NCBI GenBank assembly: GCA_035489755.1
Contig: DATGZK010000022.1
Location: forward strand, 1 to 64,000
Length of the DNA stretch: 64,000 bases
Origin: UBA9160 sp035489755
Lineage (GTDB): Bacteria; Myxococcota_A; UBA9160
Direction of reading: 5' to 3'
Shown: in pieces, positions 18,406 through 26,441 of the stretch
Position numbering within the stretch: the first letter of the stretch is position 1
Layout: the number at the start of each line of letters is the position of its first letter
Translations under genes and position numbers: made by a program
Notes under the pieces: generated by a model
Seen by the model: only the letters and a program-made list of their open reading frames with translations
What the model was told of the DNA's origin: nothing
Database searches by the model: none

Positions 18406-19184
18406 TGGAGCTTCCGCGCGAGACAAAAGACGCTGAGGCCGCCCAGGCGATTGCCGCGCGAGAGCCCGAGTTCAAGTTTGTGAAGGAGAACGAACAGGGC
18501 ATTGATCGGAGCGGAATGGCGTCGAAGGTTGCTCTTCGGTATGTCGCTTCTCTGTAAAACACGGACGGCCGTAGCGACCGGCAACAGGAACGCAAAGAAG
18601 TAGCGGGAGCGGAGCACCTCCAACCCCGATTTCGCTACCGTGGCTTCGATTTGGCGCAGCGTATAGCGCCGGCGATGGCCCAAGAAGCGATCGTGTGCCG
18701 AGAATAGGCTCTGGAAGGCGGGTACCGAGACGAGAACGTGGGCGCGCGGTGCAGCGCCACGCACCGCCTCGCGCAGGAGAGCCACGTCATCGTCGACATG
18801 CTCGAGCACATCCATCAGGAGGACGAGATCGGCGCCGTTGGGAGGGACCTTGCGGACGAACCGGACCGGCCGCCCCGCGACCATTTCGGTCCGTGTTTCC
18901 TGCTCATACGCCGGATCGACGCAGATGGCTTCCACCCCGTGCTGTTTCACGAGGATCTTTGAGAAGACACCAGAACCGGCGCCAATGTCGAGCACCTTGT
19001 GAAAATCAATGCCTCGCAAGACCTGTCGCAGCACCATTGCCTTGGACCGGTAATACCAGTGGCTTTCGACCGAGCCTCCTAATACTTGTTCTTCTTTGAT
19101 GTCCAGGGCAGCCTCGCGCTGGCGGGCGATCAACAGCTTGATCGTCCGCTCGTTCGCCGTCAACCCCAAGGTCCTGATTCGCAC
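18402..19184 (-). CDS. Class I SAM-dependent methyltransferase
   Basis: Rossmann-fold methyltransferase with motif I VLDIGAGSGVFSKIL, an acidic motif-II residue in ICVDPAYEQE, and motif IV ADLVLLMDVLEHVDD. The C-terminal half contains SVPAFQSLFSAHDRFLGH, typical of UbiG/class-I enzymes located in surface-glycan clusters. Start uncertain: the frame is open to 19442 but protein-like sequence begins around TANERTIKLLIARQ, so GTG 19184 or TTG 19169/19163 are the candidates. First gene of the glycosylation block, coupled by ATGA to the GT2 gene. Methyl acceptor unknown, possibly a sugar or a lipid-linked intermediate. Confidence 0.85.
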   Translation of the reverse strand: MRIRTLGLTANERTIKLLIARQREAALDIKEEQVLGGSVESHWYYRSKAMVLRQVLRGIDFHKVLDIGAGSGVFSKILVKQHGVEAICVDPAYEQETRTEMVAGRPVRFVRKVPPNGADLVLLMDVLEHVDDDVALLREAVRGAAPRAHVLVSVPAFQSLFSAHDRFLGHRRRYTLRQIEATVAKSGLEVLRSRYFFAFLLPVATAVRVLQRSDIPKSNLRRHSAPINALFVLLHKLELGLSRGNRLGGLSVFCLARKLQ

Positions 19185-19502
19185 ACGCCTTCGCGTGGAA
19201 CTCAGGCGAAGCCGGCGATGACCGTCACCGTCTACCCATTGCCCCCTCACGATCGCGCCGCGTGGGCGGTATGCCACGCTCTCCACCTTTCCACACCCAC
19301 GTCCCACGTGACCGACAGGTTCACCGGGGCCCAACCCGCGCACGCTCATCGGCAGCGCTCGTGCAGCCTGGCTGGGAATTTCAGCTGCGCTTCTGAGGCG
19401 TAGTCGGTCTACCGAGGCCCAGAGTAAGCGCAACCTCCCCATCGACTTCGCCTCTGCTCTGCTCCAAGACGAGCGGTCTGCCGCCTGGACCGGCTGCTCG
19501 CC
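19185..19502. other. Intergenic stretch, no gene seen
   Basis: About 320 bases upstream of the methyltransferase and downstream of the phosphatase/VanX fusion gene. The open frame that continues upstream of the methyltransferase start has an Arg-rich composition without protein character. No promoter motif, repeat or RNA was recognised. Confidence 0.45.
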
Positions 19503-20951
19503 CTACCCTCCGAAGGGCTCGTCGAGCAGCGGGGCGTTTGCCCAGCCCGGATCGTCGTAATGCCACCATTCCGTTGGCAGCGGGACAAAACCCTCCGCGG
19601 TCATTGCATCCTCGAGGATCTGGCGATTCTTCAAGACAGGCTCTGGCAGATTCATGTAGTCGCGTCGGGCGCGCACACTAAAATCGTCGTGCTTGGTGGG
19701 CATGGGCAGCGGATTGCCCGCCTTGTCCACGAGCGTTAGGTCCACGGCCGAGGCCCGACTGTGGTTCGAGCCCACGCTCGGATCGGCCACATACCGGGGA
19801 TCGGGCACGAGATCCCACATCCGCTGCTGGACGGATTGCGGCCGGTAACAGTCCCACATCCGAAGGCCCAGTCCCTCGGCTTGGAGCCGTCGCTGAACGC
19901 GAGCCAGGCGTTCGGCCACGTCGGCGCGCAGCAGGCAGCGGTTCACGGGATAGATTGCCTCCTTCAGGAAGTTGTCGCGCTGGGCGTAGCGCATGGCGAC
20001 CTGGATCGATGGATCCACGTGCGTGATATCGCAGAGAATGCCGCCGAGCCGCACGCGTCCCTCCATTTCCGGCGGCACCCCTTGACCGAGGAGGAGCAGC
20101 ACCGTGGGTGCGGTGTCGAGGGTCGAGACCGAGGGGATCGTCGCGCCCGCAGGGGCGCCGTCTCCCCATGCGATCCACGGGATGCGGGTGTCCTGCGCGA
20201 GATCCGTGCCATGCCTTGTACCGTGGCCTCCGTGGGCGGAGGTGACGATGAGCGTCAGCGGCCGCACCCCTGCTTGCTGCGCCGCCGCGAAGGAACCGAG
20301 AAGAGCATCGACCCTCGCGAGTGCATGCAGCTGCAACTCACTCCCCCAGCCCTCGGAGTGTCCCGTGAGATCGATGTCGGCGATCTGGATCATCACGAAA
20401 TCCGGGTCCGCCTCTCGCATCCATGCGAGCGCACGCTGGAACACTTGTTCCGCGCTACTTCCCACCTCATAGTGTTCCACCCCGGGTTCGTCCGCGGCGA
20501 AGTAGGCGAACTTGGGCTTTTCGGCGAAGAGCCCGCAGCGCAGGCCCTCTTTCGCGCAGCGCGTGAAAATGGTTTCCGCGCGGATGTGACGCCATGGGAG
20601 GTAGCGATCCCAGGTGACGCCGTGTTTCTCGGGCGGAAGTCCGGACAGCATGCTGGTATGTGCGGTGAGCGTCACCGAGGGCACGACGGTCTCGGCCACC
20701 GCCGCAGTCACACCCTCGCGAGCGAGGCGCGTGAGATTCGGCTGCGGCGTCGAGTCGAGGACCCACTGCGCAAGACCATCGATCGAGACTAGCACCACCC
20801 GCCGCGGTGCAGGGTGGCGCTCGACCGCTGCCGCGTGCTCGATCTTCCGCGGAGCGAAAAGATCGAGCACCGGCTCCGTGTCGTACAAGAGGATCGCGAG
20901 GATGCCAACGGCTGCAAGGATTGCGATGTGTCGGTGCGTGAAGTGTGCCAG
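19503..20951 (-). CDS. Fusion protein: alkaline-phosphatase-superfamily domain + VanX/DdpX-type D-Ala-D-Ala dipeptidase
   Basis: About 482 residues. A signal-anchor helix (IAILAAVGILAILLY) leads into an alkaline-phosphatase/phosphodiesterase domain (about 40-300) with VVLVSIDGLAQWVLD, the nucleophile region VVPSVTLTAHTSMLSG and the metal pair in IADIDLTGHS. The usual SDHGGHG motif reads TSAHGGHGTRHG, so one metal Asp is Ala. From about residue 305 an M15 D,D-dipeptidase domain follows, with WDCYRPQSVQ, the zinc motif SNHSRASAVDLTL and the EWWHYDDP catalytic Glu/His motif, all intact. No ATG, GTG or TTG precedes the anchor outside the upstream gene; CTG 20951 is the best guess, 8 nt after the ccr stop. 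Likely acts on peptidoglycan-type D-Ala-D-Ala outside the membrane; see findings. Confidence 0.82.
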   Translation of the reverse strand: MAHFTHRHIAILAAVGILAILLYDTEPVLDLFAPRKIEHAAAVERHPAPRRVVLVSIDGLAQWVLDSTPQPNLTRLAREGVTAAVAETVVPSVTLTAHTSMLSGLPPEKHGVTWDRYLPWRHIRAETIFTRCAKEGLRCGLFAEKPKFAYFAADEPGVEHYEVGSSAEQVFQRALAWMREADPDFVMIQIADIDLTGHSEGWGSELQLHALARVDALLGSFAAAQQAGVRPLTLIVTSAHGGHGTRHGTDLAQDTRIPWIAWGDGAPAGATIPSVSTLDTAPTVLLLLGQGVPPEMEGRVRLGGILCDITHVDPSIQVAMRYAQRDNFLKEAIYPVNRCLLRADVAERLARVQRRLQAEGLGLRMWDCYRPQSVQQRMWDLVPDPRYVADPSVGSNHSRASAVDLTLVDKAGNPLPMPTKHDDFSVRARRDYMNLPEPVLKNRQILEDAMTAEGFVPLPTEWWHYDDPGWANAPLLDEPFGG

Positions 20952-20959
20952 AGCGGCCT

Positions 20960-22300
20960 CTAGCCCCGGTAGAGTCGGATCCGATCGAGGTGCCTCTCTC
21001 GCAGCTCGGGGTTGGTGACGCCGAGTCCCTCGTGCGGCGCAAGGCAGAGGACGCCGATCTTGCCGTCGTGGATATTGCGATGGACGTCCAGGACTGCCTG
21101 TCCTGCCTGCTCGATCGGGTACGCCTTCGAGAGTGTGGGGTGGATCGCGCCCTTGCACACCAGTCGATTGGCCTCCCACGCTTCACGGTAGTTCGCGAAA
21201 TGGGAACCGATGATGCGCTTTAGGTTCATCCACAGGTAGCGGTTGTCGTAGACATGGTTGTAGCCGCTGGTCGAGGCGCAGGTGACGATCGTCCCGCCGC
21301 GCCGCGCCACGAAGACGCTGGTCGCGAAGGTTTCCCGACCGGGATGCTCATAGACGATGTCGGGATCCTCTCCCCCCGTGAGCTCCCGGATGCGCGCGCC
21401 AAAGCGGCGCATCTCCTTCGTATTCATCTCATCGCCACTCCAGAACTTGAAACCTTCGGTCTTTCGGTCGATCACCCAGTCGCAGCCCAGCTTGCGTACG
21501 ATCTCGGCGCGATGCGGGCTCGAGACGACCCCCACCGGATAGGCGCCACCGTTCAAGGCGTACTGCGTCGCGTAGCCGCCGAGGCCGCCCGAGGCGCCCC
21601 AGATCAGGACGACGTCGCCCTGCTTCATGGCCCCACCGTGCTTCGAGACGAGCTGGCGATAGGCGGTGGAGTTCACAAGACCGTTGCAGGCCGCTTCCTC
21701 CCAGGTGAGTTGCTCGGGCTTGGGCATGAGCTGGTTGGCCTTCACGAGACACAGGTCCGCGAGGCCACCGAAGTTCGTCTCGAAACCCCAAATCGTCTGG
21801 CCCGGGTCGAGCATCGCGTCGTCATGACCCTCGGGCTCCTCGAGATCGACGTAGTTGCAGTGCACGACGACACGGTCGCCCGGCTTCCATTTCGAGACTC
21901 CGGGCCCTGTGCGCAGTACGACACCCGCCGCGTCACTTCCGAGGATGTGGTAGGGGAGATCGTGACGCTTCCAGAGTGCGCTGCGCCGACCGTTGCGCTC
22001 GAGGAAGACGAAGGTGGGTATGGGCTCGAAGATCGAGGACCAGACCGTATTGAAGTTGATGGCCGAGGCCATCACCGCAACCAGGGCCTCGCCGGGCCCG
22101 ATCTCGGGAAGGGGCACCTCGTCAAGGTGCAGGGACTTGCGCGGATCCTTCTCCGCAGAAGGGATCCCGTCGAAGAGCTTCTGCTCGTCCTTGTGTGTCG
22201 TCACCGCGCGGAAGGTCTTGGGCAGGGTAAGCGCGAGAAAGGCGTCGCCCGACGCCCGGCCCTCGATGGCCTCGACGATGGACTTCATGGCTCCAGACAT
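20960..22300 (-). CDS. ccr: Crotonyl-CoA carboxylase/reductase
   Basis: Key enzyme of the ethylmalonyl-CoA pathway: NADPH-dependent reductive carboxylation of crotonyl-CoA to ethylmalonyl-CoA. MDR-superfamily fold with the family-typical long N-terminus (TLPKTFRAVTTHKDEQK), SAINFNTVWSSIFEP, GFETNFGGLADLC (carries the Phe/Glu of the CO2 pocket), NADPH motif IWGASGGLGGYATQ and YEHPGRETFATSVF (carries the pocket His). The 446-residue length agrees with the family. ATG 22300 is preferred over 22348 because GGAG lies 8 nt upstream and the extra 16 residues have no family character. Divergent from the mtkA/mcl1 operon across a 170-bp gap, so both may be controlled from one intergenic region. Confidence 0.95.
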   Translation of the reverse strand: MSGAMKSIVEAIEGRASGDAFLALTLPKTFRAVTTHKDEQKLFDGIPSAEKDPRKSLHLDEVPLPEIGPGEALVAVMASAINFNTVWSSIFEPIPTFVFLERNGRRSALWKRHDLPYHILGSDAAGVVLRTGPGVSKWKPGDRVVVHCNYVDLEEPEGHDDAMLDPGQTIWGFETNFGGLADLCLVKANQLMPKPEQLTWEEAACNGLVNSTAYRQLVSKHGGAMKQGDVVLIWGASGGLGGYATQYALNGGAYPVGVVSSPHRAEIVRKLGCDWVIDRKTEGFKFWSGDEMNTKEMRRFGARIRELTGGEDPDIVYEHPGRETFATSVFVARRGGTIVTCASTSGYNHVYDNRYLWMNLKRIIGSHFANYREAWEANRLVCKGAIHPTLSKAYPIEQAGQAVLDVHRNIHDGKIGVLCLAPHEGLGVTNPELRERHLDRIRLYRG

Positions 22301-22469
22301 CGGGATCTCCGAACGGTGGCGGGTTGAGAGGTGCGTCTTAGAGCCCATCCTACCCTACCGGTGGGTCCCGGCGAGGCCTCCGCCCGGTTGACCCGCCCGC
22401 GGAAGCTGATTAGCGTCCTCCTTCTCGTGGGCGCGGAGCGGCCCTGCCGCGAGACTTCCAGAGGAACCC

Positions 22470-23672
22470 ATGCGCTTTTACGAGTACGAGTCGAAGGCCC
22501 TCTTCGCCCGCCATGGCCTTCCCCTTAGCAAAAGCGGCCTCGCTCACTCCCGGGAAGATGCCCGCCGGATCGCAGCGGAGATCTCGGGCCCGACGGTGCT
22601 GAAGAGCCAGGTGCTCTCGGGCGGGCGGATGAAGGCGGGCGCCGTGAAGTTCGCGGCGACCCCCGACGAAGCCGCAGCGCACTACGACGCGATCGTGCCG
22701 ATCGTTGTGAACGGCCAGAGGTGCCGCGCGGTGCTGGTGGAGGAGAAGAGTAAGGTCCTTCAGGAATACTATGCCGGCGTCACCTGGGACGGCCGCCGCA
22801 AGCTCCCCGTTGTGATCTTTAGCGACATGGGCGGGATCGACATCGAGCAGGTCGCCGAGAAACACCCCGACCACGTCTCGAAGACGCACGTCTCGACGCT
22901 CCTCCCGCTGATGCCGCACATGGGCAAGGAGGCGGTGGCAAAGACAGGCGTCTCCGGCGCTGACCTCACGCGCCTTGCGCCCATCGTCTCCAAGCTGACC
23001 GAGATCTTCTTCCAGTACGATTTAACGCTTGCCGAGATCAACCCGCTCGCAAAGCTCGAAGACGGCCGCTTCATCGTGCTCGACGGTCACGTAGAGCTCG
23101 AAGGGGACGCGCGCCACAAGCACGAGAAGCTTCTCGCGGAGCTCGGGATCGGGCCGGAGGAGACGCGACAGGCGCGACCCCCCACCGACTTTGAAATCCG
23201 CGGGGCGCAGGTCGATGCCAGCGATCACCGCGGCGTCGCTGGGAACGTGGTCGAGTTCGATGGCAACCTGGGGCTCGTGATCGGCGCCGGCGGCGGATCG
23301 CTCACGCTCTTCGATGCGGTTCGCAAGCACGGAGGCCGGCCCGCGAACTACTGCGAGATCGGTGGCAATCCGTCCGTCAAAAAGGCGTGTGCGCTCACCA
23401 AGCTTGTGCTCTCAAAGCCCGGCGTCGAAAAGATCGCCGTGATGATGAACGTCGTATCGAATACCCGCGTGGACATCGTGGCGCGCGGAGTCGTCAAGGG
23501 CTGCGTCGAATCGGGTCGGGATCCCGCCAAGACCATCGCGATTTTCCGCATTCCCGGCTCCTGGGAGCAGGAAGGCTTCAAGATCCTCAAGAAGTATGGC
23601 GTCGAGTACTGCGACCGGACCGTGTCGATGTATGAGGCCGCAGGTCGGGCCGTGACGAAGATAAAGGCCTAG
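22470..23672 (+). CDS. mtkA: Malate-CoA ligase (or succinate-CoA ligase) beta subunit, ATP-grasp
   Basis: ADP-forming acyl-CoA ligase beta subunit. It begins with the ATP-grasp domain (MRFYEYESKALFARHGLPL, GPTVLKSQVLSGGR) and carries LTLAEINPLAKLEDG; the C-terminal CoA-ligase domain contains NYCEIGGNPS and the FRIPGSWEQEG loop. At 400 residues it is in the range of MtkA/SucC. Sequence alone does not separate malate from succinate as substrate; the adjacent malyl-CoA lyase favours malate thiokinase, giving malyl-CoA that the lyase splits to glyoxylate and acetyl-CoA. Two bases separate it from the alpha-subunit gene. Confidence 0.85.
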   Translation: MRFYEYESKALFARHGLPLSKSGLAHSREDARRIAAEISGPTVLKSQVLSGGRMKAGAVKFAATPDEAAAHYDAIVPIVVNGQRCRAVLVEEKSKVLQEYYAGVTWDGRRKLPVVIFSDMGGIDIEQVAEKHPDHVSKTHVSTLLPLMPHMGKEAVAKTGVSGADLTRLAPIVSKLTEIFFQYDLTLAEINPLAKLEDGRFIVLDGHVELEGDARHKHEKLLAELGIGPEETRQARPPTDFEIRGAQVDASDHRGVAGNVVEFDGNLGLVIGAGGGSLTLFDAVRKHGGRPANYCEIGGNPSVKKACALTKLVLSKPGVEKIAVMMNVVSNTRVDIVARGVVKGCVESGRDPAKTIAIFRIPGSWEQEGFKILKKYGVEYCDRTVSMYEAAGRAVTKIKA

Positions 23673-23674
23673 GG

Positions 23675-24586
23675 ATGTCGATCCTGATCCACAAGGACAC
23701 GACGGTCATCATCCAGGGCATTACCGGCCGTGAGGCTGTCAACATGACGCGCGAGGGCCTGAACTACGGAACCAAGATCGTGGGCGGAGTGACCCCGGGG
23801 CGCGCGGGTCGGGATGTCTACGGCGTTCCCGTCTACGACTGCGTGCGCGACATCACCTCGAAGACGCGCGTCGACGGCTCCATCGTGACGGTGCCCGCAG
23901 CGTTTACGCGGGACGCGGTTTTCGAGGCGATCGAGAATGGCATCCAGCTGGTGGTGATCGTGACCGAGCGCATTCCTCGCGGCGAGGTGGCGCAGATGGT
24001 CGAGCTCGCGCAGCTGCGCGGCGCGCGCATCATCGGCCCGAACTGCCTCGGTATTCTCTCGCCCGACGAAGCCAAGATGGGCGGCCTCGGCGGTCCGGCC
24101 GCCGACGCGCGCAAGGCGTTCACCAAGGGCCCGATCGGCGTCATGTCGCGCTCGGGTGGGATGACGACCGAGATCTGCAATACGCTCACGGCGGGAGGCC
24201 TCGGCCAGTCGACGGCGGTCTCGATCGGCGGCGACGCCATCATCGGCTCGACCTACGCGGAGCTGATGCCCCTTTTTGAGGCGGACCCGGAAACCAAGGC
24301 CATCGCGATCTACTCGGAGCCTGGCGGCCGGATGGAAGCCGAGCTTGCGGACTGGGTCCGCGAGCACAAGTCGCGCCTCCCGATTGTGGCGTTCATGGCC
24401 GGCCGATTCATGGATGAGATGCCAGGCATGCGCTTCGGACACGCCGGGACGATCGTGGAGGGAAAGGCCGACACCACCGCCGACAAGATCGAGCGCATGC
24501 GCGCCGCCGACATCGCGGTCGCCGAGCGGATCGAGGAAATCCCGGCGCTCATCCGGCAGCAGCTCGCGAAGCGAGGGAGCCGCTGA
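23675..24586 (+). CDS. mtkB: Malate-CoA ligase (or succinate-CoA ligase) alpha subunit
   Basis: CoA-binding and phospho-His subunit partnering the preceding beta subunit. N-terminal Rossmann domain with TVIIQGITGREAVN and GGVTPGRAGRDVYGVPVYD; GPNCLGILSP; the phosphorylated active-site His in RFGHAGTIVEG near residue 257. At 303 residues it is full length. Start ATG 23675 immediately follows the mtkA stop; its own stop overlaps the next start in TGATG. Substrate assignment (malate rather than succinate) rests on the operon with malyl-CoA lyase and is inference. Confidence 0.87.
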   Translation: MSILIHKDTTVIIQGITGREAVNMTREGLNYGTKIVGGVTPGRAGRDVYGVPVYDCVRDITSKTRVDGSIVTVPAAFTRDAVFEAIENGIQLVVIVTERIPRGEVAQMVELAQLRGARIIGPNCLGILSPDEAKMGGLGGPAADARKAFTKGPIGVMSRSGGMTTEICNTLTAGGLGQSTAVSIGGDAIIGSTYAELMPLFEADPETKAIAIYSEPGGRMEAELADWVREHKSRLPIVAFMAGRFMDEMPGMRFGHAGTIVEGKADTTADKIERMRAADIAVAERIEEIPALIRQQLAKRGSR

Positions 24587-24810
24587 TGCCCGGGATGTTC
24601 ATCGACGTCCTGGTCGATCCCAAGGCTGCTGGCGATGCGGCGCTCGTCAAAAAGCTTGTGGAGGTCTGCCCCGTCAACATCTTTGCAGCGAAGGAGGGCG
24701 GCGGCCTCCGCATCGTCGAGGAGAACCTCGACGAATGCGTGTTGTGCGATCTGTGCGTGCAGGCTGCGCCGCCCGGCGCCGTTCGGGTGATCAAGCTGTA
24801 CGAAAGCTAG
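24586..24810 (+). CDS. Small ferredoxin-like Fe-S protein in the malyl-CoA operon
   Basis: 74 residues, acidic to neutral. It has exactly four cysteines: one in EVCPVNIFA and three in ECVLCDLC. This equals one [4Fe-4S] set in which the CxxCxxC triad is completed by the remote CP Cys. The Cys that would complete a second cluster in the usual CxxCxxCxxxCP motif is missing (the triad is followed by VQAAPPGAV), so a single cluster is predicted. FixX-like ferredoxins share the CPxxIF...ECxxCxxC layout. It overlaps mtkB by TGATG and precedes mcl1 by 24 nt, so it is co-transcribed. Role unknown: electron carrier for a neighbouring CoA-ester oxidoreductase, or a structural subunit of the ligase. Confidence 0.85.
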   Translation: MPGMFIDVLVDPKAAGDAALVKKLVEVCPVNIFAAKEGGGLRIVEENLDECVLCDLCVQAAPPGAVRVIKLYES

Positions 24811-24834
24811 CCCCGCCGACTGAGGAGGACTGCC

Positions 24835-25884
24835 GTGCGCAACCCCCGCTCGTTCCTAAAGCCCCTCGTGATTGGCGCGCCCGCGCCGATGCAGGAAATT
24901 CCGTTCAAGCCGTCGCGGATGATCCATTTCTTCGATCCCAGCAACGAGAAGATGGCGGCAAAGCTCCCCGAGATCGCCGGGAAGACGGACGTACTTCTCG
25001 GGAATCTCGAAGACGCGATTCCCGCCGACCGGAAGGAGGCCGCGCGCGAGGGCTTGGTGAAGATCGGACGAACCGTGAATCTCGGCGAGACCGCGCTCTG
25101 GACCCGGGTGAATAGCCTTGACAGTCCGTGGTTCCTCGACGACGTGCTGCGCCTCGTGGAAGAGATCGGCGACAAGCTCGAAGTGATGATGATCCCGAAG
25201 GTGGAGGGGCCATGGGACATCCACTTCGTCGATCGGCTGCTCTCCCAGCTCGAGGCGAAGCACGCGCTTTCTCGCCCGATCCTCGTGCACGCGATTCTCG
25301 AGACCGGCCTTGGCGTCACGAACGTCGAGGACATTGCGAGCGCGAGCGCGCGCATGCAGGGCATGAGCTTCGGCCCCGCCGACCTCGCAGCGTCGCGGCG
25401 CATGAAGACAACGCGCGTCGGAGGCGGACACCCCGGCTATCGCGTGGTCTCCGATCCCGATCGAGAACACCCGGAGGCGCCGCGCGCGAGCGCGCAGCAG
25501 GATCTCTGGCATTACTCCATCGCCCGGATGGTCGATGCCTGCACGGGGGCCGGCATCCTCCCCTACTACGGCCCGTTCGGCGACATCTCGGATCCCGTGG
25601 GCTGCGAGGCACAGTTCCGCGCCGCCTTCCTCATGGGCTGCGTCGGTGCGTGGTCGCTCCATCCCGGCCAGCTCGAGATCGCACGGAAGGTTTTCAGCCC
25701 GGATCCCGCCGAGGTGGCATTCGCGCGGCGCGTGCTCGAGGCCATGCCGGACGGACGCGGTGTTCTCATGCTCGATGGAAAGATGCAGGACGACGCCACC
25801 TGGAAGCAGTGCAAGGTGATGGTGTCGCTCGCGCAGATGCTGGCAAAGAAGGATCCCGCGCTCGCGAAGGCCTACGGCTTCTAG
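24835..25884 (+). CDS. mcl1: L-malyl-CoA / beta-methylmalyl-CoA lyase
   Basis: CitE-like TIM-barrel lyase, 349 residues. It cleaves malyl-CoA to acetyl-CoA plus glyoxylate and beta-methylmalyl-CoA to propionyl-CoA plus glyoxylate. The chain follows the Mcl1 pattern closely: VIGAPAPMQEIPFKPSRM, VLLGNLEDAIP (metal Asp/Glu), MIPKVEGPWDIHFVDRLL, ILVHAILET, GPADLAASRRMKTTRVGGG, QQDLWHYSIARMVD and DGKMQDDATWKQ near the C-terminus. The start is GTG 24835 with GAGGA 8 nt upstream. Last gene of the operon; a perfect 16-bp hairpin follows directly. Together with ccr and ecm it defines the ethylmalonyl-CoA pathway. Confidence 0.95.
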   Translation: MRNPRSFLKPLVIGAPAPMQEIPFKPSRMIHFFDPSNEKMAAKLPEIAGKTDVLLGNLEDAIPADRKEAAREGLVKIGRTVNLGETALWTRVNSLDSPWFLDDVLRLVEEIGDKLEVMMIPKVEGPWDIHFVDRLLSQLEAKHALSRPILVHAILETGLGVTNVEDIASASARMQGMSFGPADLAASRRMKTTRVGGGHPGYRVVSDPDREHPEAPRASAQQDLWHYSIARMVDACTGAGILPYYGPFGDISDPVGCEAQFRAAFLMGCVGAWSLHPGQLEIARKVFSPDPAEVAFARRVLEAMPDGRGVLMLDGKMQDDATWKQCKVMVSLAQMLAKKDPALAKAYGF

Positions 25885-25887
25885 CTC

Positions 25888-25921
25888 GCCGCGACTGCGG
25901 GTGAGCACCCGCAGTCGCGGC
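25888..25921. terminator. Perfect 16-bp hairpin between convergent genes
   Basis: GCCGCGACTGCGGGTG (25888-25903), a two-base AG centre, then the exact reverse complement (25906-25921). It lies 3 nt after the mcl1 stop and 19 nt from the stop of the convergent OmpA-like gene, so it can serve both strands. There is no T-run, as is common for high-GC terminators. Confidence 0.8.
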
Positions 25922-25940
25922 TCCCGGCGTGAAGCGCGAG

Positions 25941-26441
25941 CTAGCGGACGGTGACCTCGACGCGCCGGTTGTTCCTGCGCCCGGCCGAGTTCTCATTCGA
26001 AGCGGCAGGAAACTGCGTAGAGAAGGACTGCGTGACGATGCGGGAGCTGTCTATGCCCTTGGATTCGAGGTACTTCTCGACGGCGTCCGCGCGGTCTTTC
26101 GAGAGCTGTTGGTTGGTGGCCTCTCCTCCCGTACTGTCGGCGAAGCCATTCACCTCAATCATCGCTTTCGGGTAGGGCTCCATCTGCTTCACGAACCAGT
26201 CGAGCTCGCTCTGGCTCGCGGGCCGAAGCGCGGCGCTGCCCACGTCGAAGTACGCGACGGCTGCGTACTTCTGCGCCTCCGCGTGGGCGGCGCGCTCCTG
26301 CTCCGTCTCCTGCTGCTGCTGGCTCTCCTTGCGCTGAAGTTCACGGTCGTAGGTGCGCTGGTAGGCGGACGGACAGCCCGTCCCTCCTGCGGCTATGCCA
26401 AGCAGCGCGAGCGCGGCCAAGCCTTGGCCTCGCAGCGTCAC
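25941..26441 (-). CDS. OmpA-family (Pal-like) peptidoglycan-binding lipoprotein
   Basis: 166 residues. The signal peptide has a lipobox-like GGTGC, predicting an outer-membrane lipoprotein (Cys near 23). A charged Gln/Glu-rich coiled linker follows (YDRELQRKESQQQQETEQ), then an OmpA domain with AVAYFDVGSAALRP, VNGFADSTGGEATNQQLSKD and the C-terminal NRRVEVTV strand. It should anchor the outer membrane to peptidoglycan. Its start overlaps the stop of the EF-hand gene in ATGA, so the two are translationally coupled. Confidence 0.9.
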   Translation of the reverse strand: MTLRGQGLAALALLGIAAGGTGCPSAYQRTYDRELQRKESQQQQETEQERAAHAEAQKYAAVAYFDVGSAALRPASQSELDWFVKQMEPYPKAMIEVNGFADSTGGEATNQQLSKDRADAVEKYLESKGIDSSRIVTQSFSTQFPAASNENSAGRRNNRRVEVTVR

